Source: Ulva prolifera
Lineage: Eukaryota > Chlorophyta > Ulvophyceae > Ulvales > Ulvaceae
DNA: 64,000 nt
Direction: 5' to 3'
Assembly: GCA_023078555.1 (NCBI GenBank)
Contig: CM041197.1
Span: forward strand, 11,133,257-11,197,256
This document shows, one piece after another, positions 56,601-64,000 of the stretch. A program made the translations under genes and the position numbers. The stretch's first letter is position 1. Each line of letters starts with the position of its first letter. The notes beneath the pieces were generated by a model. It searched no databases and was not told the DNA's origin. It worked only from the letters and a program-made list of their open reading frames with translations.

Positions 56601-58140
56601 ACTATGGGCCACATGAAAAGGTGGAGAGGCACGGTACAGTGATGCGGTAACAGACGAGAGAACCGCCTGGTCGTCACATTCTCCTGATGGTGTCTACTGG
56701 GACGTCTGCGGAGAGCCTCGTGTCATGTGATGAGGCTGGGTAGTGGGTGCAGGCCGGTCCCCCACCTCACAGCAGAGCTTCAAGGATACCACGTTACACA
56801 TAGAAAAGAAGCATGCATCTGCGGCTGAGCATCGTGCAGCCTTAGTATTGCAGGATGATCCGGGCAGCATTCAGCAAGACAGCAGATTTCCCATCAAAGC
56901 TTTCCCAGGTCCAGCTAGGGCAGTTGTTGATGCATGCATGCACGTGAAGAGAAGGTCCCACCTGCAGATGCTGACAGACGAAATGCTGTGCTACGTTTAC
57001 CTTGCCCCAACTGCTCCTCTGTATCTAACCCATCTGCAGTCAGGCTGAGGCTGGAAGGCGGTCCCGAGCTGTGGACTCATACCTTTGAGTCTTCAAGTTG
57101 CTCTGGAGCAACCTCTCCTGCTTAAAGAATACTGGTGGCCTGCGAACTGCCGCCCATGCCAAAGCATCATGATAGTATCCAAGATTTATTTAATAAATAA
57201 GATGACGAATCATGAGAAATGGTTTATTCTATATCTTCGAGATAGTTGTGCAGCATCAGCAGACCTCCAGTGTTGGCTCACTGGTAGACATGACATCTAT
57301 ATTGCAAGCGGCCGCAGAATGTGCACGTACACAACTCGTTGGTCATTTGATACAAGTTCCCGCTGCGAGCAATCGGATCTGTTTCCGCCAAGTAGGGTAC
57401 TCAGGGTAGCCACCCTGTCACAGCGCCAACGCGATGCATGTGTTGCGACTCGCACCCGAGCTGTATGCATGGCAACATCGCAGCGCGTAGGCTCCTCGAG
57501 CGCTGTGCACAAGTCCGAACCTTTGGCCTGCTGCCACCAGCACGTCTCCACTGGAACCAGCGGGTAGTCGGCTTTGACTCTAGCGGACCAGTTGAAGAAG
57601 GGTCTAAGATCGCGTTTGGTGAGGCGACAGACTCCCTGTCCACAGAACCTCAGGCTTGCCGAACCAGGGGGGGTCTGTGGGTGCGGGTGGGCTCAGGCTG
57701 CAGCTGTGCGAATGCTGGATACCGGCGCGGGTGCCTGTGAAGCTGCATCGTAAGACACCCCTGTGATGCCTTCGTTTGCGCTCCAATCAAGCACGTAGCC
57801 GTCCAGTCTCTTGGATTACAGTTCATTACGATGGAGAGGATTCCTCGCTTCTGCTCAAAGTGCTCTTGCGTGTACGTAGTATTTTTTTAAATATAGCGGT
57901 TGCTGTGCTCGACTGGCTGAGTCATCGCTGCCCACGTCCCCGCCAGCAGCTGTGAACACCAGGTCACAGGCCGGTCGGAGGACGAGCGCGGGATGCATGC
58001 TGTAGCATCTCGGTCGAGCTCGGTTGCTGGCTATCTCAGTGACGCAGCGATTACGTCAAAAAAATGGAGATAGACGATACGTGCCGCCCGCGAGAGGCAT
58101 GTGCGCTGCGCTGCATGAAGCACGGCGTATATGTAGCGCA
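53620..58140. other. C-D spacer, left part, no gene recognised
   Basis: There are only short overlapping frames. A terminus related to the MITE-like family (TGTGTGACAAGGACAAAGCC) lies near 54,329, followed by C-rich sequence. A 10-bp-arm hairpin around CTAGGCTTCA lies at about 55,425. No SRCR relic is seen. Confidence 0.4.
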
Positions 58141-58159
58141 GCATTACCAAGGCCGGCAA

Positions 58160-59149
58160 AGCTGCTTCGTCCACGTGGTTGTACCTGTGACACCAGCCGC
58201 GGGTAGTACTGAGCAACCACTGACACCGTACGCGTCTGCCTTCTCGTTGCTCGAGTTTGCAGCTATTGGGAACATACTGAGCTGCTGAAGGACGTAACGG
58301 AGGATCGTTGGGAGGCAGCAGCTAGTAGACAGGCATGGAGGTGCGGAGCTGATCACTTTCATGGCAGCTGAGGCACGGGGATTGCCTTCAGCAGCTGTGA
58401 CTGTCGCACGCCCGCATGGCCTCTTGCGGCCACACGCACCCACAACGAACGTAAAAAGGAGCAGTAAGTACCAATTACCATGGTTATAGTAACACCTGGT
58501 CAACGTCGATGCGCATTTCCGCAGTGGATGCGGACGCAGTTCTGGCTGCAGCTGCAGCGCATGCACACGAGCCGAGCTCGAGATCGCCCACGGCGTCTTC
58601 CCAGTCGCTGATATCGCGCCCTTGCCACATGGAGTCAGTGCAGATACACGTCAGTGTAGTCTTATCTACTTTTCTAGAGATGTTTGTTGCGAGTGCTGTC
58701 CAGGTGGGCCGGCGCCGGCTTGCCCGTCCAGTGCTGCCTTGCTGCTCTGGGCAGCACACCTGCACACTGTCAGCTGACCCCACGCACCTCATTAGAGCAC
58801 TTCTTCAACATTTTTGTCCTCGATCGGAGCTGGTTTGAGGTTCTGGCCGTGCGTGCTGCAGCATGCGCAGCCGTTTCCCGAGTCGTGCTAGTAGGATGTC
58901 CTTTGGCTCATCCACTCGAGCTTGCTTATCTCTGACAAATAAGGCCAATCTTGACACCGTGGCGTCGGATCTGGGGAGGCAGCACCAGGCATCGCTGGTG
59001 CCGCGCACCTGTGCAGTCGCCTCGGACAGCCGTGTGCGCCGATGGCCATCGCGAATTAAGCAGCAGCATGTGGTCGCTCCCCCAGCATCGCAGGATGGAG
59101 GTGTACTTGTTGAGCGTTCACGCCTCTGTACGTAGTGCGTAGCGTTCAA
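58160..59149 (-). CDS. Possible minus-strand exon cluster, unknown protein
   Basis: Three neighbouring minus-strand open stretches have balanced, protein-like composition. The first, at 59,149-58,805, contains DATVSRLALFVRDKQARV and LLARLGKRLRML. The second, at about 58,760-58,500, contains DWEDAVGDLELGSC. The third is at about 58,430-58,160. An acceptor-like GTGTGCAG precedes the second. I recognise no family, cannot fix exon ends, and the plus strand is also open in parts. Treat this only as a hint. Confidence 0.2.
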
Positions 59150-59948
59150 GCAGCAGCTGGGAGAGGATTACGTCCTGGCATCGACGTGGAGAAGAGCCCC
59201 GCCAGCGAGATACGAAACGTTGGGTACAAGTATCTGCCATCGTTGCGTTTCCTCTCCACGTCGCGACCCCTCTAGGTTCGTTTGCGCCGGTTTGCTATCA
59301 TCTATCGCATGTCTTTACGTTGCGACCCCCGCTGGGAAACGTGTCGTGGCACCACCGGGCCTCTGAAGTTGCGGATCCGGGAACTATGGTGCACGGTGCA
59401 ATTGGAAGCTGGAAGCGGGTGATGTATCTCCAGAGATATCTCGCAAGATTTTGCAGCCATGGATATAATCCGGGTATTCGGGATTGGTCTCCTGCAAACA
59501 GCTGTAGTGCAATGCAGCTTGCAGCTTGTCTCTTGTCTCTTGAGTCTATGAGTCTGAGGTATCCGGCTGCTGGCTACTGATGTGTTTGATGACCGTGACA
59601 CAAAAGCATGTTGCACATGAATGGACAGGCATAGCCATTTCTGACAGAAGTGCCCTCATGTATTGCAGTTGAGCCTGCAGCCTGAGCAGCTCATGAGCAG
59701 ACTAGCCATAAGCTGGATATGAACAGGATGATCACAAATCCATGTCTGCATGCACACCTCCTCTGAACACCTGCAGCCAGCCCCGCAGCATACTGTCTAT
59801 GAGAGAGCCGGCTACTGCTGGCTACTTACTGCTTTCATGTGACAGATGGTATAGATGACCTTGCAGATGACCGCAACCGCATATTGAACATATTGAACAT
59901 GTGTGGATTGGCATAACAACTTCCAGGATAAGTGTTTTAACATGAGTA

Positions 59949-59982
59949 CCCTCATGTGGCATATGGGTATGCCACATGAGGG
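59949..59982. repeat. Perfect 15-bp-arm hairpin
   Basis: CCCTCATGTGGCATA and its exact complement are separated by TGGG. The right arm abuts the 40-bp palindrome that follows. Confidence 0.95.
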
Positions 59983-60022
59983 AATATGGTGGCTACAAGC
60001 ATATGCTTGTAGCCACCATATT
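59983..60022. repeat. Perfect 40-bp palindrome
   Basis: AATATGGTGGCTACAAGCAT is followed at once by its exact reverse complement with no spacer. With the hairpin immediately to its left it could form two neighbouring cruciforms. It lies about 550 bp before gene D. Confidence 0.95.
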
Positions 60023-60572
60023 CGCAGCCTGCGCAGCCCAGCCATGTGCTGGATATCAACAGCTCATGATCACAATTTCATCTCTGCATGCTCACCTCCT
60101 CTGCATGCAGAGATAGATTTGTCCTTCAACCTTGAAACACACACCACCAGATCCCCACCAGATCCCCAACTTCCTCCCGGTCATTGTCTCATGCCAGATC
60201 CACCAGAACCCACAACCCACACCAGAACCTCCAAATCACACTTACACACTTTCGTCGTCTGCCTTCCTTGGACCTCGTACCATCCATCATATGACTGAAC
60301 TGGTGGCGAACTGGGGGAACATACACAGAAGAACAATCTATCGTAAATTGTGAAGTTGAATAATCAATGGCCCACCCAAATACAAATCCGTCCCAACTAC
60401 CTTTGAGATAGTTTAGGTATTCCAATGTCACGTCTCTGAATCCTTTCAAGCTGATCTTCACACGCACCCCCCCACAGCCCCAACATCTCCACACTGTCCA
60501 CACCAGCAGTAGCCCTGGCATTTCTTCATCAATGCACATCACCTCCTCCTGACCGGTGCGCCTCGATTGCAG
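60023..60572 (+). promoter_or_regulatory. Upstream region of gene D
   Basis: It does not visibly align with the leaders of genes A-C. It does have a 7-nt C run (60,467-60,473) about 100 nt before the start, and TTGCAG directly before the ATG, in keeping with a 5' intron ending at the start codon. Confidence 0.35.
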
Positions 60573-63500
60573 ATGCCTGCCAAGCCAGGGCGCGTGACAG
60601 CCCACATGGCCGCGGCAGCCTGTGCGGCGCTCATCGCCGCCGCCTCGGCCGGTGCCCAAATCTTCCCGCAAAGTGCCCCCCGCCGCGTTGCCGCGGTGCC
60701 AGACTCGTCCTTCTTCCGGCCGCCCTCGGCGCCCGACGGGCCCGCAATTGAGCCCATCGCAGCCGACGCTCCAGAGTCACCTCCGACTGATGCCCCTGGT
60801 GGTGCGATGCATGCGCATGAACGCTCACATGTGCCAGGCGCTCTTGAACAGTGACCACTCGACATGTCTTCTGAGGCACGGCTAGCAGCGCTCAGCCCTT
60901 GCTGCCTCGAATGTACTTCTGGAGCGGTGGGGAGCCCCCCCCCCCGCTCGCATCGACTAGATGCCAGTTCTGGTTTTCTCACCAGGGCCCAGAAACAGGA
61001 TGTAGCGCTGCTGCGACTGCACTCCAACAACTTCCTCCAAACGTCTGCTTGAGTGTGGCAGCAGTCGACCAGTGTTGCGGAGCCACAAAACTGCATGTGT
61101 GATGCCAGCACTGCTACCTGGCTCTCCGTTGTTGCCACCGGGGCCTGTCAGACAGTCAACACGCGTACGGGGCGCTGGGTTTATACAATGATGCCAGCCT
61201 CGGTGTGGCGCACCACGTGTGGTTTTTGCCGACTACCAGCGACGCCCCACTTGTGCAACAGCGCTAGCAGTGCGGCTTGCTCCCCACCGAGTCTGTCTCA
61301 CACTCAGCTTGCCTTGGAACTCTGACGGGAGCTGTGGTGCTGCAGAGGAGGGGGACTTGAGGCTGGTGGGGAGGGTCGACGTCAACGGCTTTGCCACCGG
61401 CGCCCTCCAGGTTTTCCACAACGGCGCCTACGGCGCGGTCTGCAGCAACCAGTTTGACTCGGTCGATGCCGACGTGGCCTGCCGCCAGCTCGGCTTCACC
61501 GGCGGTGCTGCCATCCCACTGGCATTGGGAAGCATCCAGAACAGCAACACGCAGCGTGCGCTGATCGATGTGCGCCGACCCTCCAGTCTTGGGTAGTGCT
61601 AGCTGTGCATCACTAGCACGATATATAGGTACAGCTGTAGCCAAGGTGTGCATGTTTCTGGATTTACAGTACAATACAGAAACATGTTTTGCGCACACGA
61701 ATCAGGATGGCGTACAGCTGTACCTATGCTCTCAGAGCCGTCAATATTGCATCCCTCTCGCCATTTCATCACACCGCAACGAGGAGACAGCAACAGTGCC
61801 CGTCGCGCAACTCACCAAATTGACCCACTTTTACAAGCGAGTCCACTGGTGCCCCAGCGCTAGCAGGCACAAGAGTGCACAGCATAGGCTGTTGAGTGCT
61901 CACTCCTCTGCAACGATAGAGCTGCGCAGTTCTCGCCGGCGTAGACCCATGTATGCATGCAGTCCATCCTGGCTCCCATGGTGCTTGAGAACCTGGCGTG
62001 CACGGGCACCGAGGAGCGCCTCGTCGACTGCCCCGGCTCCCAAGACGATGACTATGGCTTTGACTACACGTACACGTACTATGGCATCAACTCCGCCGGC
62101 TGCGACCCCCACCAGGCAACGTATGCCTTTGTTGCCTGTGGCACCGAGAGTGGTCCAGGTGCGAACACCAGCTGCACCGGCTGACAGCCATTCAGGGCTG
62201 TTGGGTCCATGACACTGCTACTGAACGGCGCCGTGTGACATGGCACGTTGTGCTGCAATCGCCCGGAAGTGCGGGCCGGAACCTGTGGTTATGAGCATGC
62301 ATGACCAGCATGCATCAATGCATAGATGCAGACTGCCTAATGCGCGCGCTCCAGCATGGTCCAGGGCTTCTGATTGCTGCATCAGCTTATTGAATCAGCT
62401 GAAATCTGGCGGGGAATCGTACAGGCAGCCAAACTACGGCAGTACCTTTAAACTGCCTGAAACTGCAACATGGCGGTGTTGTGTAGAGCAGGGGGACGTG
62501 AGGCTCGTCGGCGGCATGACGTCCGAGGACGGCAATGCGCAGTTCGGCCGCCTCGAGATCTTCAGTAGCGGCGGCTGGGGCACCGTTTGTGACCGATCTG
62601 GCTCCAACGCGGGCTTCTTCTTCGGCAGGAACCGCAACATCGCTGAGTTCACGGAGGACTCGGCGGACGTCGCCTGCAAGCAGCTCGGCTTTGCGGAGGG
62701 CTCCAAGACACAGCAGTCGGTCCGTCCCCTTGCAGCCTCCCAGCACATTTTTTTTGGTAGTGTACCTGCCAAAATTAAAGCAGTGCACACAGCAGCTGCA
62801 AAGATGTAAGCTCTGTGTGCATTCGCTCATGCATATGGCCGCAGCACCACAGCCTGGCTGCTGCCAGCAGCATCAGTACGAGGCCAAGCCCATGCACACA
62901 CATGTGTTTCAATGTACATTTTCAGTGTGATTCCGACAGTGGCAACGTATGCAGCGGAACACCATGTCAATGGAGGAGAGGCGCATTCCGATTCTCGTGG
63001 CTGGCGCAACCTGCACTGGGGACGAGGACTCCCTGACCGACTGCCCGGGCTTTGGCTTTGGCAACAACACCGACGCCTGCGGCCTGACAAACAACCTGAT
63101 CATCTCATGCTTCAATGGCCCCAATGCAGGTGTGTGTCGCCATGCATGCTTACGAATATCATGCGTGTGAAGTCAACTTGATTGACCGAATTGAATTGCC
63201 TGTACAGCGAGTTTCATCTACTGGCTGCGTTTGCATCCTAGGCAGCCTCAGAGTCTGCAATAGCCGTATATGTCGTCACAGGTTTTTTCACTATCGACAT
63301 TGGTATTGGTCCCCTGGGATGGTGCCTGCGCCATGGCTGACTATTTTCTTCAATGGGGTGAAAACATGTCTATTCTGTGGTGGAGCCTGGCAGCTGGCGG
63401 CCGTCACGGTGCAATCATGTCTCGGCATGTGGATGGCTCTGTTTTTCCTGTAAGTGATAGATACAGTCCATATACAAGGCGCTTTCATGTACGTATTCTG

Positions 63501-63981
63501 CGGTGCCTCGTACCGTCCCAAACAGTGTTGAGTCGCCTGTCAGCACACTTCGTGCTGCCGTCCAGAGATCATACCTGAACAGCCAGGATAGGTCAGTGGA
63601 ATCGACCTTGACGAGCCAGCACCAGACCCTAGATGTACGCCCGAGGGGACGCAGCCTGATCATGGTCGAGCACGACCTGTCCAGAGTCGCCATTCCACCA
63701 GCAGCAAGCTTGGTTCCATGTCATTGACCCCGAACTGAAGGTTTCTCGATGACTGCTGTGCAGGGAAGGACGGTGAGCTGCGGCTTGTGGAGGGCAGCTC
63801 TGGCGCGGGGTACGAATACGGCCGCCTCGAGATCTTCCTGCGCGGCTTCTGGAGCACCATCTGCGACGCTGGCGGCTTTACCCCCGACTCAGCGCAGGTG
63901 GCCTGCAAAGCCCTCGGCTACGATGGTGGCTCCTCACTTGAGTTCAGGCAGGAGTACTCGCTAAATGAGGTGGAGAATCAG
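60573..63981 (+). CDS. Gene D: SRCR protein, partial, continues past the window
   Basis: Exons 1-6 are present and in frame: 60573-60801, 61346-61569, 61963-62158, 62487-62719, 62955-63129, 63764-63981. They encode a signal peptide (MPAKPGRV, then an Ala-rich hydrophobic core), a short Pro-rich linker lacking the Arg-Pro repeats, SRCR domains 1 and 2, and the first half of domain 3, up to VENQ and a GTACT donor. Exon phases match genes A-C. It is the most diverged copy: domain 2 has an extra FF loop, exon 3 is nine bases shorter, exon 5 replaces PDPSLEDRR with NTMSMEERR, and exon 6 has VACKALGY. All six domain cysteines are kept. Intact frame and divergence together suggest a functional, specialised paralogue. 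Confidence 0.83.
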
Positions 63982-64000
63982 GTACTGTGACCCTCATTCT

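Noticed and set aside
58520..58838. Plus-strand Ala-rich frame as a gene
   Set aside because: The minus strand over the same bases looks at least as protein-like, and neither has a recognisable domain or firm splice signals.
1..64000. Transfer RNA, ribosomal RNA or spliceosomal RNA genes
   Set aside because: Reading by eye I found no cloverleaf with conserved arms or known RNA core. A covariance-model scan would be needed to exclude one fully.

Overview
This is a nuclear window from a eukaryote. It holds a head-to-tail array of four paralogous, intron-rich genes for large secreted proteins built from scavenger receptor cysteine-rich (SRCR) domains. Several features point to a chlorophyte green alga, probably chlorophycean. 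The coding exons are GC-rich. Forty-four GT-AG introns can be placed, with donors that mostly read GTGCG and acceptors that mostly read TGCAG. All three complete genes have a conserved TGTAA poly(A)-type signal about 450-505 nt past the stop, which is the signal typical of Chlamydomonas and Volvox. SRCR proteins are known from such algae. The species cannot be named from the sequence alone.

Layout: 1-4.87 kb has no recognisable gene. A decayed SRCR gene on the minus strand lies at 4.87-5.86 kb. Gene A (9,366-19,557, +) has 14 coding exons and 8 SRCR domains but carries two frameshifting deletions. The A-B spacer holds a complete miniature LTR retrotransposon (TRIM, 21,196-21,943), a deleted hAT DNA transposon with intact ends (22,590-23,845), a Gln/Ala-codon tandem repeat and a second minus-strand SRCR relic (26.1-26.3 kb). 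Gene B (28,872-38,834, +) has the same 14 exons with a single 4-nt insertion in exon 2. Gene C (42,748-53,095, +) is fully open: 14 exons, 1,246 predicted residues. The C-D spacer (53.6-60.5 kb) has no certain gene but contains two adjacent long palindromes. Gene D (60,573 to beyond the right edge) shows exons 1-6 of the same plan, all in frame.

Protein plan, from gene C: a signal peptide, an Arg-Pro-rich linker, eight SRCR domains, then an eight-residue tail (ESDVIRRL) encoded by a tiny last exon. No membrane segment is visible, so a secreted extracellular or matrix product is inferred. Introns between domains are all phase 1 and those inside domains all phase 0. Domains 1-3 and 6 are each split over two exons; 4, 5, 7 and 8 are single exons. 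Cysteine counts are 6-6-6-8-6-6-4-8. Domain 7 has lost what appears to be one matched disulfide pair. A conserved CTGCAG/TTGCAG directly before every start codon suggests an intron ending at the ATG. A poly(C) tract lies upstream of each gene. The ligand and physiological role cannot be read from the sequence.
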